DNA of 64,000 nucleotides from the NCBI GenBank assembly GCA_964019155.1, contig CAXHSG010000218.1, forward strand, positions 682,001 to 746,000, given 5' to 3'. This DNA is from Osedax fenrisi (taxonomy: Eukaryota; Annelida; Polychaeta; Sabellida; Siboglinidae). The notes under the pieces were generated by a model. That model was not told where the DNA came from. It worked only from the letters and a program-made list of their open reading frames with translations, and searched no databases. Of the stretch, positions 13,540 to 27,519 are shown piece after piece; within the stretch, counting starts at the first letter, position 1; each line of letters begins with the position of its first letter. The position numbers were made by a program, and so were the translations under genes.

Positions 13540-16500
13540 TAGCTAACTTTAGCTAACTCTAGCTAACTCTAGCTAACTCTAGCTAACTCTAGCTAACTCT
13601 AGCTAACTCTAGGTAACTCTAGGTAACTCTAGCTAACTCTAGCTAACTCTAGCTAACTTTAGCTAACTCTAGCTAACTCTAGGTAACTCTAGGTAACTAT
13701 AGGTAACTCTAGGTAACTCTAGCTAACTCTAGCTAACTCTAGCTAATTCTAGGTAACTCTAGCTAACTCTAGCTAACTCTAGCTAACTCTAGCTAACTCT
13801 AGCTAACTTTAGCTAACTCTAGCTAACTCTAGCTAACTCTAGCTAACTTTAGCTAACTCTAGGTAACTATAGGTAACTCTAGGTATCAATAGCTAACTCT
13901 AGCTAACTTTAGCTAACTCTAGGTAACTATAGGTAACTTTAGCTAACTCTAGCTAACTCTAGCTAACTCTAGCTAACTCTAGCTAACTCTAGCTAACTCT
14001 AGCTAACTCTAGCTAACTTTAGCTAACTCTAGCTAACTCTAGCTAACTCTAGCTAACTTTAGCTAACTCTAGCTAACTCTAGGTAACTCTAGCTAACTTT
14101 AGCTAACTCTAGCTAACTCTAGCTAAATCTAGCTAACTCTAGCTAATTCTAGCTAACTCTAGCTATCTCTAGCTAACTCTAGCTAAATCTAGCTAACTCT
14201 AGCTAACTCTAGCTAACTCTATGTAACTCTAGGTAACTCTAGGTAACTCTAGCTAACTCTAGCTAACTCTAGCTAACTCTAGCTAACTCTAGGTAACTCT
14301 AGCTAACTCTAGCTAACTCTAGCTAACTTTAGCTAACTCTAGCTAACTCTAGGTAACTCTAGGTAACTATAGGTAACTCTAGGTAACTCTAGCTAACTCT
14401 AGCTAACTCTAGCTAACTCTAGGTAACTCTAGCTAACTCTAGCTAACTCTAGCTAACTCTAGCTAACTCTAGCTAACTTTAGCTAACTCTAGCTAACTCT
14501 AGCTAACTCTAGCTAACTTTAGCTAACTCTATCTAACTCTAGGTAACTTTAGCTAACTTTAGCTAACTCTAACTAACTCTAGCTAACTCTAGGTAACTCT
14601 AGGTAACTCTAGCTAACTTTAGCTAACTCTAGGTAACTATAGGTAACTCTAGGTATCACTAGCTAACTCTAGCTAACTTTAGCTAACTCTAGGTAACTAT
14701 AGGTAACTTTAGCTAACTATAGCTAACTCTAGCTAACTCTAGGTAACTCTAGATAACTCTAGGTAACTCTAGCTAACTCTAGGTAACTCTAGCTAACTCT
14801 AGCTAACTCTAGGTAACTCTAGGTAACTCTAGCTAACTCTAGGTAACTCTAGGTAACTCTAGGTAACTCTAGCTAACTTTAGCTAACTCTATGTAACTAT
14901 AGGTAACTCTAGGTAACTCTAGCTAACTCTAACTAACTCTAGGAAACTCTAGGTAACTCTAGGTAACTCTAGCTAACTCTAGCTAACTTTAGCTAACTCT
15001 AGCTAACTTTAGCTATCTCTAGCTAACTCTAGGTAACTCTAGCTAACTTTAGCTAACTCTAGCTAACTCTAGCTAAATCTAGCTAACTCTAGCTATCTCT
15101 AGGTAACTCTAGCTAACTTTAACTAACTCTAGCTAACTCTAGGTAACTCTAGCTAACTTTAGCTAACTCTAGCCAACTCTAGGTAACTCTAGGTAACTCT
15201 AGCTAACTCTAGCTAACTCTAGCTAACTCTAGCTAACTCTAGCTAACTTTAGCTAACTCTAGCTAACTTTAGCTAACTCTAGCTAACTTTAGCTAACTCT
15301 AGCTAACTCTAGGTAACTTTAGCTAACTTTAGCTAACTCTAACTAACTCTAGCTAACTCTAGGTAACTCTAGGTAACTCTAGCTAACTTTAGCTAACTCT
15401 AGGTAACTCTAGGTATCACTAGCTAACTCTAGCTAACTTTAGCTAACTCAAGGTAACTATAGGTAACTCTAGCTAACTTTAGCTAACTCTAGATAATCTA
15501 GGTAACTCTAGCTAACTTTAGCTAACTCTAGCTAACTCTAGCTAACTCTAGCTAACTCTAGCTAACTCTAGCTAACTCTAGCTAACTCTAGCTAACTCTA
15601 GCTAACTCTAGCTATCTCTAGCTAACTCTAGCTAAATCTAGCTAACTCTAGCTAACTCTAGCTAACTCTAGCTAACTCTAGGTAACTCTAGGTAACTCTA
15701 GCTAACTCTAGCTAACTCTAGCTAACTCTAGCTAACTCTAGGTAACTCTAGGTAACTCTAGGTAACTCTAGCTAACTTTAGCTAACTCTAGCTAACTCTA
15801 GGTAACTCTAGGTAACTATAAGTAACTCTAGGTAACTCTAGCTAACTCTAGCTAACTCTAGCTAACTCTAGGTAACTCTAGCTAACTCTAGCTAACTCTA
15901 GCTAACTCTAGCTAACTCTAGCTAACTTTAGCTAACTCTAGCTAACTCTAGCTAACTCTAGCTAACTTTAGCTAACTCTAGCTAACTCTAGGTAACTTTA
16001 GCTAACTTTAGCTAACTCTAACTAACTCTAGCTAACTCTAGGTAACTCTAGGTAACTCTAGCTAACTTTAGCTAACTCTAGGTAACTATAGGTAACTCTA
16101 GGTATCAATAGCTAACTCTAGCTAACTTTAGCTAACTCTAGGTAACTATAGGTAACTTTAGCTAACTCTAGCTAACTCTAGCTAACTCTAGCTAACTCTA
16201 GCTAACTCTAGCTAACTCTAGCTAACTCTAGGTAACTCTAGCTAACTTTAGCTAACTCTAGCTAACTCTAGCTAAATCTAGCTAACTCTAGCTAACTCTA
16301 GCTAACTCTAGCTAATTCTAGGTAACTCTAGCTAACTCTAGCTAACTCTAGCTAACTCTAGCTAACTCTAGGTAACTCTAGATAACTCTAGGTAACTCTA
16401 GGTAACTCTAGCTAACTCTAGGTAACTCTAGCTAACTCTAGCTAACTCTAGGTAACTATAGGTAACTCTAGCTAACTCTAGCTAACTCTAGCTAACTCTA

Positions 16501-19500
16501 GCTAACTCTAGGTAACTCTATGTAACTCTAGGTAACTCTAGCTAACTCTAGGTAACTCTAGCTAACTCTAGCTAACTCTAGGTAACTCTAGGTAACTCTA
16601 GGTAACTCTAGCTAACTCTAGCTAACTTTAGCTAACTCTAGCTAACTCTAGCTAACTCTAGCTAACTTTAGCTAACTCTAGCTAACTCTAGGTAACTCTA
16701 GCTAACTTTAGCTAACTCTAGCTAACTCTAGCTAAATCTAGCTAACTCTAGCTAATTCTATCTAACTCTAGCTATCTCTAGCTAACTCTAGCTAAATCTA
16801 GCTAACTCTAGCTAACTCTAGCTAACTCTAGCTAACTCTAGGTAACTCTAGGTAACTCTAGCTAACTCTAGCTAACTCTAGCTAACTCTAGCTAACTCTA
16901 GGTAACTCTAGGTAACTCTAGCTAACTCTAGCTAACTTTAGCTAACTCTAGCTAACTCTAGGTAACTCTAGGTAACTATAGGTAACTCTAGGTAACTCTA
17001 GCTAACTCTAGCTAACTCTAGCTAACTCTAGGTAACTCTAGCTAACTCTAGCTAACTCTAGCTAACTCTAGCTAACTCTAGCTAACTTTAGCTAACTCTA
17101 GCTAACTCTAGCTAACTCTAGCTAACTTTAGCTAACTCTATCTAACTCTAGGTAACTTTAGCTAACTTTAGCTAACTCTAACTAACTCTAGCTAACTCTA
17201 GGTAACTCTAGGTAACTCTAGCTAACTTTAGCTAACTCTAGGTAACTATAGGTAACTCTAGGTATCACTAGCTAACTCTAGCTAACTTTAGCTAACTCTA
17301 GGTAACTATAGGTAACTTTAGCTAACTATAGCTAACTCTAGCTAACTCTAGCTAACTCTAGCTAACTCTAGCTAACTCTAGCTAACTCTAGGTAACTCTA
17401 GCTAACTTTAGCTAACTCTAGCTAACTCTAGCTAAATCTAGCTAACTCTAGCTAACTCTAGCTAACTCTAGCTAACTCTAGGTAACTCTAGCTAACTCTA
17501 GCTAACTCTAGGTAACTCTATATAACTCTAGGTAACTCTAGCTAACTCTAGGTAACTCTAGCTAACTCTAGCTAACTCTAGGTAACTCTAGGTAACTCTA
17601 GCTAACTCTAGCTAACTCTAGCTAACTCTAGCTAACTCTAGGTAACTCTATGTAACTCTAGGTAACTCTAGCTAACTCTAGGTAACTCTAGCTAACTCTA
17701 GCTAACTCTAGGTAACTCTAGGTAACTCTAGGTAACTCTAGCTAACTCTAGCTAACTTTAGCTAACTCTAGCTAACTCTAGCTAACTCTAGCTAACTTTA
17801 GCTAACTCTAGCTAACTCTAGGTAACTCTAGCTAACTTTAGCTAACTCTAGCTAACTCTAGCTAAATCTAGCTAACTCTAGCTAATTCTATCTAACTCTA
17901 GCTAACTCTAGGTAACTCTAGGTAACTCTAGCTAACTCTAGGTAACTCTAGCTAACTCTAGCTAACTCTAGGTAACTCTAGGTAACTCTAGCTAACTCTA
18001 GCTAACTTTAGCTAACTCTAGCTAACTCTAGGTAACTCTAGGTAACTCTAGGTAACTCTAGCTAACTTTAGCTAACTCTAGGTAACTATAGGTAACTCTA
18101 AGTAACTCTAGCTAACTCTAGTTAACTCTAGCTAACTCAAGCTAACTCTAGCTAACTCTAGTTAACTCTAGCTAACTCTAGCTAACTCTAGCTAACTTTA
18201 GCTAACTCTAGCTAACTCTAGGTAACTTTAGCTAACTCTAGCTAACTCTAACTAACTCTAGCTAACTCTAGGTAACTCTAGGTAACTCTAGCTAACTTTA
18301 GCTAACTCTATGTAACTATAGGTAACTCTAGGTAACTCTAGCTAACTCTAACTAACTCTAGGAAACTCTAGGTAACTCTAGGTAACTCTAGCTAACTCTA
18401 GCTAACTTTAGCTAACTCTAGCTAACTTTAGCTAACTCTAGCTAACTCTAGGTAACTCTAGCTAACTTTAGCTAACTCTAGCTAACTCTAGCTAAATCTA
18501 GCTAACTCTAGCTAACTCTAGGTAACTCTAGGTAACTCTAGGTAACTCTAGGTAACTCTAGCTAATTCTAGCTAACTCTAGGTAACTCTAGCTAACTCTA
18601 GATAACTCTAGGTAACTCTAGGTAACTCTAGCTAACTCTAGGTAACTCTAGGTAACTCTAGCTAACTCTAGCTAACTCTAGCTAACTCTAGCTAACTCTA
18701 GCTAACTCTAGGTAACTCTAGCTAACTCTAGGTAACTCTAGCTAACTCTAGCTAACTCTAGCTAACTCTAGCTAACTCTAGGTAACTCTAGATAACTTTA
18801 GCTAACTCTAGCTAACTCTAGCTAAATCTAGCTAACTCTAGCTAACTCTAGCTAACTCTAGCTAACTCTAGGTAAATCTAGCTAACTCTAGCTAACTCTA
18901 GCTAACTCTAGGTAACTCTAGATAACTCTAGGTAACTCTAGCTAACTCTAGGTAACTCTAGCTAACTCTAGCTAACTCTAGCTAACTCTAGGTAAATCTA
19001 GCTAACTCTAGCTAACTCTAGCTAACTCTATGTAACTCTAGATAACTCTAGGTAACTCTAGCTAACTCTAGGTAACTCTAGCTAACTCTAGCTAACTCTA
19101 GGTAACTCTAGGTAACTCTAGCTAACTCTAGCTAACTCTAGCTAACTCTAGCTAACTCTAGGTAACTCTATGTAACTCTAGGTAACTCTAGCTAACTCTA
19201 GGTAACTCTAGCTAACTCTAGCTAACTCTAGGTAACTCTAGGTAACTCTAGGTAACTCTAGCTAACTCTAGCTAACTTTAGCTAACTCTAGCTAACTCTA
19301 GCTAACTCTAGCTAACTTTAGCTAACTCTAGCTAACTCTAGGTAACTCTAGCTAACTTTAGCTAACTCTAGCTAACTCTAGCTAAATCTAGCTAACTCTA
19401 GCTAATTCTAGCTAACTCTAGCTATCTCTAGCTAACTCTAGCTAAATCTAGCTAACTCTAGCTAACTCTAGCTAACTCTAGCTAACTCTATGTAACTCTA

Positions 19501-22500
19501 GGTAACTCTAGCTAACTCTAGCTAACTCTAGCTAACTCTAGCTAACTCTAGGTAACTCTAGGTAACTATAAGTAACTCTAGGTAACTCTAGCTAACTCTA
19601 GCTAACTCTAGCTAACTCTAGGTAACTCTAGCTAACTCTAGCTAACTCTAGCTAACTCTAGCTAACTCTAGCTAACTTTAGCTAACTCTAGCTAACTCTA
19701 GCTAACTCTAGCTAACTTTAGCTAACTCTAGCTAACTCTAGGTAACTTTAGCTAACTTTAGCTAACTCTAACTAACTCTAGCTAACTCTAGGTAACTCTA
19801 GGTAACTCTAGCTAACTTTAGCTAACTCTAGGTAACTATAGGTAACTCTAGGTATCAATAGCTAACTCTAGCTAACTTTAGCTAACTCTAGGTAACTATA
19901 GGTAACTTTAGCTAACTCTAGCTAACTCTAGCTAACTTTAGCTAACTCTAGCTAACTCTAGGTAACTTTAGCTAACTTTAGCTAACTCTAACTAACTCTA
20001 GCTAACTCTAGGTAACTCTAGGTAACTCTAGCTAACTTTAGCTAACTCTAGGTAACTATAGGTAACTCTAGGTATCACTAGCTAACTCTAGCTAACTTTA
20101 GCTAACTCTAGGTAACTATAGGTAACTTTAGCTAACTCTAGCTAACTCTAGCTAACTCTAGCTAACTCTAGCTAACTCTAGCTAACTCTAGCTAACTCTA
20201 GGTAACTCTAGCTAACTTTAGCTAACTCTAGCTAACTCTAGCTAAATCTAGCTAAATCTAGCTAACTCTAGCTAACTCTAGCTAACTCTAGGTAACTCTA
20301 GCTAACTCTAGCTAACTCTAGCTAACTCTAGCTAACTCTAGGTAACTCTAGATAACTCTAGGTAACTCTAGCTAACTCTAGGTAACTCTAGGTAACTTTA
20401 GCTAACTTTAGCTAACTCTATCTAACTCTAGCTAACTCTAGGTAACTCTAGGTAACTCTAGCTAACTTTAGCTAACTCTTGGTAACTCTAGGTATCACTA
20501 GCTAACTCTAGCTAACTTTAGCTAACTCAAGGTAACTATAGGTAACTCTAGCTAACTTTAGCTAACTCTAGCTAATCTAGGTAACTCTAGCTAACTTTAG
20601 CTAACTCTAGCTAACTCTAGCTAACTCTAGCTAACTCTAGCTAACTCTAGCTAACTCTAGCTAACTCTAGCTAACTCTAGCTAACTCTAGCTATCTCTAG
20701 CTAACTCTAGCTAAATCTAGCTAACTCTAGCTAACTCTAGCTAACTCTAGCTAACTCTAGGTAACTCTAGGTAACTCTAGCTAACTCTAGCTAACTCTAG
20801 CTAACTCTAGCTAACTCTAGCTAACTCTAGGTAACTCTAGGTAACTCTAGGTAACTCTAGCTAACTTTAGCTAACTCTAGCTAACTCTAGGTAACTCTAG
20901 GTAACTATAAGTAACTCTAGGTAACTCTAGCTAACTCTAGCTAACTCTAGCTAACTCTAGGTAACTCTAGCTAACTCTAGCTAACTCTAGCTAACTCTAG
21001 CTAACTCTAGCTAACTTTAGCTAACTCTAGCTAACTCTAGCTAACTCTAGCTAACTTTAGCTAACTCTAGCTAACTCTAGGTAACTTTAGCTAACTTTAG
21101 CTAACTCTAACTAACTCTAGCTAACTCTAGGTAACTCTAGGTAACTCTAGCTAACTTTAGCTAACTCTAGGTAACTATAGGTAACTCTAGGTATCAATAG
21201 CTAACTCTAGCTAACTTTAGCTAACTCTAGGTAACTATAGGTAACTTTAGCTAACTCTAGCTAACTCTAGCTAACTCTAGCTAACTCTAGCTAACTCTAG
21301 CTAACTCTAGCTAACTCTAGGTAACTCTAGCTAACTTTAGCTAACTCTAGCTAACTCTAGCTAAATCTAGCTAACTCTAGCTAACTCTAGCTAACTCTAG
21401 CTAACTCTAGGTAACTCTAGCTAACTCTAGCTAACTCTAGCTAACTCTAGCTAACTCTAGGTAACTCTAGATAACTCTAGGTAACTCTAGCTAACTCTAG
21501 GTAACTCTAGCTAACTCTAGCTAACTCTAGGTAACTATAGGTAACTCTAGCTAACTCTAGCTAACTCTAGCTAACTCTAGCTAACTCTAGGTAACTCTAT
21601 GTAACTCTAGGTAACTCTAGCTAACTCTAGGTAACTCTAGCTAACTCTAGCTAACTCTAGGTAACTCTAGGTAACTCTAGGTAACTCTAGCTAACTCTAG
21701 CTAACTTTAGCTAACTCTAGCTAACTCTAGCTAACTCTAGCTAACTTTAGCTAACTCTAGCTAACTCTAGGTAACTCTAGCTAACTTTAGCTAACTCTAG
21801 CTAACTCTAGCTAAATCTAGCTAACTCTAGCTAATTCTAGCTAACTCTAGCTATCTCTAGCTAACTCTAGCTAAATCTAGCTAACTCTAGCTAACTCTAG
21901 CTAACTCTAGCTAACTCTAGGTAACTCTAGGTAACTCTAGCTAACTCTAGCTAACTTTAGCTAACTCTAGCTAACTCTAGGTAACTTTAGCTAACTTTAG
22001 CTAACTCTAACTAACTCTAGCTAACTCTAGGTAACTCTAGGTAACTCTAGCTAACTTTAGCTAACTCTAGGTAACTATAGGTAACTCTAGGTATCAATAG
22101 CTAACTCTAGCTAACTTTAGCTAACTCTAGGTAACTATAGGTAACTTTAGCTAACTCTAGCTAACTCTAGCTAACTCTAGCTAACTCTAGCTAACTCTAG
22201 CTAACTCTAGCTAACTCTAGGTAACTCTAGCTAACTTTAGCTAACTCTAGCTAACTCTAGCTAAATCTAGCTAACTCTAGCTAACTCTAGCTAACTCTAG
22301 CTAACTCTAGGTAACTCTAGCTAACTCTAGCTAACTCTAGCTAACTCTAGCTAACTCTAGGTAACTCTAGATAACTCTAGGTAACTCTAGGTAACTCTAG
22401 CTAACTCTAGGTAACTCTAGCTAACTCTAGCTAACTCTAGGTAACTATAGGTAACTCTAGCTAACTCTATATAACTCTAGGTAACTCTAGCTAACTCTAG

Positions 22501-22997
22501 GTAACTCTAGCTAACTCTAGCTAACTCTAGGTAACTCTAGGTAACTCTAGCTAAGTCTAGCTAACTCTAGCTAACTCTAGCTAACTCTAGGTAACTCTAT
22601 GTAACTCTAGGTAACTCTAGCTAACTCTAGGTAACTCTAGCTAACTCTAGCTAACTCTAGGTAACTCTAGGTAACTCTAGGTAACTCTAGCTAACTCTAG
22701 CTAACTTTAGCTAACTCTAGCTAACTCTAGCTAACTCTAGCTAACTTTAGCTAACTCTAGCTAACTCTAGGTAACTCTAGCTAACTTTAGCTAACTCTAG
22801 CTAACTCTAGCTAAATCTAGCTAACTCTAGCTAATTCTATCTAACTCTAGCTAACTCTAGGTAACTCTAGGTAACTCTAGCTAACTCTAGGTAACTCTAG
22901 CTAACTCTAGCTAACTCTAGGTAACTCTAGGTAACTCTAGCTAACTCTAGCTAACTTTAGCTAACTCTAGCTAACTCTAGGTAACTCTAGGTAACTC
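13540..22997 (+). repeat. Large segmental copy A' (second copy)
   Basis: This is the downstream partner of 1-9458. It carries the same ordered markers: TAGGTATCA units at 13880, 14650, 15410, 16099, 17259, 19849, 20069, 20489, 21188 and 22088; nine-base units at 15490 and 20569; TATATAACTC at 17519 and 22468; TAGGAAACTC at 14940 and 18359; TTGGTAACTC at 20479; and TAGCTAAGTC at 22548. Because even the rare TTGGTAACTC unit is shared, and the third related copy near 25.0 kb lacks it, A and A' split more recently than either did from that third copy. A recent real duplication and an assembly duplication look the same from sequence alone. Confidence 0.93.
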
Positions 22998-24377
22998 TAG
23001 GTAACTCTAGCTAACTTTAGCTAACTCTAGGTAACTATAGGTAACTCTAAGTAACTCTAGCTAACTCTAGTTAACTCTAGCTAACTCAAGCTAACTCTAG
23101 CTAACTCTAGTTAACTCTAGCTAACTCTAGCTAACTCTAGCTAACTTTAGCTAACTCTAGCTAACTCTAGGTAACTTTAGCTAACTCTAGCTAACTCTAA
23201 CTAACTCTAGCTAACTCTAGGTAACTCTAGGTAACTCTAGCTAACTTTAGCTAACTCTATGTAACTATAGGTAACTCTAGGTAACTCTAGCTAACTCTAA
23301 CTAACTCTAGGAAACTCTAGGTAACTCTAGGTAACTCTAGCTAACTCTAGCTAACTTTAGCTAACTCTAGCTAACTTTAGCTAACTCTAGCTAACTCTAG
23401 GTAACTCTAGCTAACTTTAGCTAACTCTAGCTAACTCTAGCTAAATCTAGCTAACTCTAGCTAACTCTAGGTAACTCTAGGTAACTCTAGGTAACTCTAG
23501 GTAACTCTAGCTAATTCTAGCTAACTCTAGGTAACTCTAGCTAACTCTAGATAACTCTAGGTAACTCTAGGTAACTCTAGCTAACTCTAGGTAACTCTAG
23601 GTAACTCTAGCTAACTCTAGCTAACTCTAGCTAACTCTAGCTAACTCTAGCTAACTCTAGGTAACTCTAGCTAACTCTAGGTAACTCTAGCTAACTCTAG
23701 CTAACTCTAGCTAACTCTAGCTAACTCTAGGTAACTCTAGATAACTTTAGCTAACTCTAGCTAACTCTAGCTAAATCTAGCTAACTCTAGCTAACTCTAG
23801 CTAACTCTAGCTAACTCTAGGTAAATCTAGCTAACTCTAGCTAACTCTAGCTAACTCTAGGTAACTCTAGATAACTCTAGGTAACTCTAGCTAACTCTAG
23901 GTAACTCTAGCTAACTCTAGCTAACTCTAGCTAACTCTAGGTAAATCTAGCTAACTCTAGCTAACTCTAGCTAACTCTATGTAACTCTAGATAACTCTAG
24001 GTAACTCTAGCTAACTCTAGGTAACTCTAGCTAACTCTAGCTAACTCTAGGTAACTCTAGGTAACTCTAGCTAACTCTAGCTAACTCTAGCTAACTCTAG
24101 CTAACTCTAGGTAACTCTATGTAACTCTAGGTAACTCTAGCTAACTCTAGGTAACTCTAGCTAACTCTAGCTAACTCTAGGTAACTCTAGGTAACTCTAG
24201 GTAACTCTAGCTAAATCTAGCTAACTTTAGCTAACTCTAGCTAACTCTAGCTAACTCTAGCTAACTTTAGCTAACTCTAGCTAACTCTAGGTAACTCTAG
24301 CTAACTTTAGCTAACTCTAGCTAACTCTAGCTAAATCTAGCTAACTCTAGCTAATTCTAGCTAACTCTAGCTATCTC
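17510..24377 (+). repeat. Overlapping copies at a 4,949-bp shift
   Basis: About 17510-19428 recurs at about 22459-24377. Matched markers are TATATAACTC (17519 and 22468), TAGGAAACTC (18359 and 23308) and TAGCTATCTC (19419 and 24368). The same shift links 3980 to 8929 inside copy A, where the match runs to about 9458. The A' side continues past the point where copy A breaks off at 9458, so the duplication at 4,949 bp probably predates the 13,539-bp one. Confidence 0.85.
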
Positions 24378-24387
24378 TAGCTAACTA
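24378..24387 (+). repeat. Chimeric junction unit TAGCTAACTA
   Basis: To the left of this unit the sequence matches upstream DNA at a shift of 4,949 bp (TAGCTATCTC at 19419 and 24368). To the right it matches at 4,549 bp (TAGGTATCAA at 19849 and 24398). The unit joins a C-form left half to the A-ending right half of TAGGTAACTA (19829). It marks an in-register deletion of 400 bp, that is 40 units, relative to the upstream copy. Confidence 0.85.
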
Positions 24388-26700
24388 TAGGTAACTCTAG
24401 GTATCAATAGCTAACTCTAGCTAACTTTAGCTAACTCTAGGTAACTATAGGTAACTTTAGCTAACTCTAGCTAACTCTAGCTAACTTTAGCTAACTCTAG
24501 CTAACTCTAGGTAACTTTAGCTAACTTTAGCTAACTCTAACTAACTCTAGCTAACTCTAGGTAACTCTAGGTAACTCTAGCTAACTTTAGCTAACTCTAG
24601 GTAACTATAGGTAACTCTAGGTATCACTAGCTAACTCTAGCTAACTTTAGCTAACTCTAGGTAACTATAGGTAACTTTAGCTAACTCTAGCTAACTCTAG
24701 CTAACTCTAGCTAACTCTAGCTAACTCTAGCTAACTCTAGCTAACTCTAGGTAACTCTAGCTAACTTTAGCTAACTCTAGCTAACTCTAGCTAAATCTAG
24801 CTAAATCTAGCTAACTCTAGCTAACTCTAGCTAACTCTAGGTAACTCTAGCTAACTCTAGCTAACTCTAGCTAACTCTAGCTAACTCTAGGTAACTCTAG
24901 ATAACTCTAGGTAACTCTAGCTAACTCTAGGTAACTCTAGGTAACTTTAGCTAACTTTAGCTAACTCTATCTAACTCTAGCTAACTCTAGGTAACTCTAG
25001 GTAACTCTAGCTAACTTTAGCTAACTCTAGGTAACTCTAGGTATCACTAGCTAACTCTAGCTAACTTTAGCTAACTCAAGGTAACTATAGGTAACTCTAG
25101 CTAACTTTAGCTAACTCTAGCTAATCTAGGTAACTCTAGCTAACTTTAGCTAACTCTAGCTAACTCTAGCTAACTCTAGCTAACTCTAGCTAACTCTAGC
25201 TAACTCTAGCTAACTCTAGCTAACTCTAGCTAACTCTAGCTATCTCTAGCTAACTCTAGCTAAATCTAGCTAACTCTAGCTAACTCTAGCTAACTCTAGC
25301 TAACTCTAGGTAACTCTAGGTAACTCTAGCTAACTCTAGCTAACTCTAGCTAACTCTAGCTAACTCTAGGTAACTCTAGGTAACTCTAGGTAACTCTAGC
25401 TAACTTTAGCTAACTCTAGCTAACTCTAGGTAACTCTAGGTAACTATAAGTAACTCTAGGTAACTCTAGCTAACTCTAGCTAACTCTAGCTAACTCTAGG
25501 TAACTCTAGCTAACTCTAGCTAACTCTAGCTAACTCTAGCTAACTCTAGCTAACTTTAGCTAACTCTAGCTAACTCTAGCTAACTCTAGCTAACTTTAGC
25601 TAACTCTAGCTAACTCTAGGTAACTTTAGCTAACTTTAGCTAACTCTAACTAACTCTAGCTAACTCTAGGTAACTCTAGGTAACTCTAGCTAACTTTAGC
25701 TAACTCTAGGTAACTATAGGTAACTCTAGGTATCAATAGCTAACTCTAGCTAACTTTAGCTAACTCTAGGTAACTATAGGTAACTTTAGCTAACTCTAGC
25801 TAACTCTAGCTAACTCTAGCTAACTCTAGCTAACTCTAGCTAACTCTAGCTAACTCTAGGTAACTCTAGCTAACTTTAGCTAACTCTAGCTAACTCTAGC
25901 TAAATCTAGCTAACTCTAGCTAACTCTAGCTAACTCTAGCTAACTCTAGGTAACTCTAGCTAACTCTAGCTAACTCTAGCTAACTCTAGCTAACTCTAGG
26001 TAACTCTAGATAACTCTAGGTAACTCTAGGTAACTCTAGCTAACTCTAGGTAACTCTAGCTAACTCTAGCTAACTCTAGGTAACTATAGGTAACTCTAGC
26101 TAACTCTAGCTAACTCTAGCTAACTCTAGCTAACTCTAGGTAACTCTATGTAACTCTAGGTAACTCTAGCTAACTCTAGGTAACTCTAGCTAACTCTAGC
26201 TAACTCTAGGTAACTCTAGGTAACTCTAGGTAACTCTAGCTAACTCTAGCTAACTTTAGCTAACTCTAGCTAACTCTAGCTAACTCTAGCTAACTTTAGC
26301 TAACTCTAGCTAACTCTAGGTAACTCTAGCTAACTTTAGCTAACTCTAGCTAACTCTAGCTAAATCTAGCTAACTCTAGCTAATTCTAGCTAACTCTAGC
26401 TATCTCTAGCTAACTCTAGCTAAATCTAGCTAACTCTAGCTAACTCTAGCTAACTCTAGCTAACTCTAGGTAACTCTAGGTAACTCTAGCTAACTCTAGC
26501 TAACTTTAGCTAACTCTAGCTAACTCTAGGTAACTTTAGCTAACTTTAGCTAACTCTAACTAACTCTAGCTAACTCTAGGTAACTCTAGGTAACTCTAGC
26601 TAACTTTAGCTAACTCTAGGTAACTATAGGTAACTCTAGGTATCAATAGCTAACTCTAGCTAACTTTAGCTAACTCTAGGTAACTATAGGTAACTTTAGC
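24388..26700 (+). repeat. Copy of 19.84-22.15 kb at a 4,549-bp shift
   Basis: Markers match at 4,549 bp: TAGGTATCA units 19849/24398, 20069/24618, 20489/25038 and 22088/26637, and nine-base units 20569/25118. One pair (21188/25727) is off by exactly one unit, so a one-unit loss and a one-unit gain lie between. The copy lacks the TTGGTAACTC unit at 20479, having TAGGTAACTC there. The right edge is approximate. Confidence 0.82.
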
Positions 26701-27519
26701 TAACTCTAGCTAACTCTAGCTAACTCTAGCTAACTCTAGCTAACTCTAGCTAACTCTAGCTAACTCTAGGTAACTCTAGCTAACTTTAGCTAACTCTAGC
26801 TAACTCTAGCTAAATCTAGCTAACTCTAGCTAACTCTAGCTAACTCTAGCTAACTCTAGGTAACTCTAGCTAACTCTAGCTAACTCTAGCTAACTCTAGC
26901 TAACTCTAGGTAACTCTAGATAACTCTAGGTAACTCTAGGTAACTCTAGCTAACTCTAGGTAACTCTAGCTAACTCTAGCTAACTCTAGGTAACTATAGG
27001 TAACTCTAGCTAACTCTAGCTAACTCTAGCTAACTCTAGCTAACTCTAGGTAACTCTATGTAACTCTAGGTAACTCTAGCTAACTCTAGGTAACTCTAGC
27101 TAACTATAGCTAACTCTAGGTAACTCTAGGTAACTCTAGGTAACTCTAGCTAACTCTAGCTAACTTTAGCTAACTCTAGCTAACTCTAGCTAACTCTAGC
27201 TAACTTTAGCTAACTCTAGCTAACTCTAGGTAACTCTAGCTAACTTTAGCTAACTCTAGCTAACTCTAGCTAAATCTAGCTAACTCTAGCTAATTCTAGC
27301 TAACTCTAGCTATCTCTAGCTAACTCTAGCTAAATCTAGCTAACTCTAGCTAACTCTAGCTAACTCTAGCTAACTCTAGGTAACTCTAGGTAACTCTAGG
27401 TAACTCTAGCTAACTCTAGCTAACTCTAGGTAACTATAGGTAACTCTAGGTATCACTAGCTAACTCTAGCTAACTTTAGCTAACTCTAGGTAACTATAGG
27501 TAACTTTAGCTAACTATAC

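Larger units (their letters stand above)
3980..22477 (+). repeat. TATATAACTC units (four)
   Basis: Units TATATAACTC start at 3980, 8929, 17519 and 22468, and contain TATATAA. They are related by 4,949 bp (3980/8929 and 17519/22468) and by 13,539 bp (3980/17519 and 8929/22468), so one mutation was copied twice. They resemble a TATA box in sequence, but there is no gene nearby and nothing else promoter-like. Confidence 0.9.
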
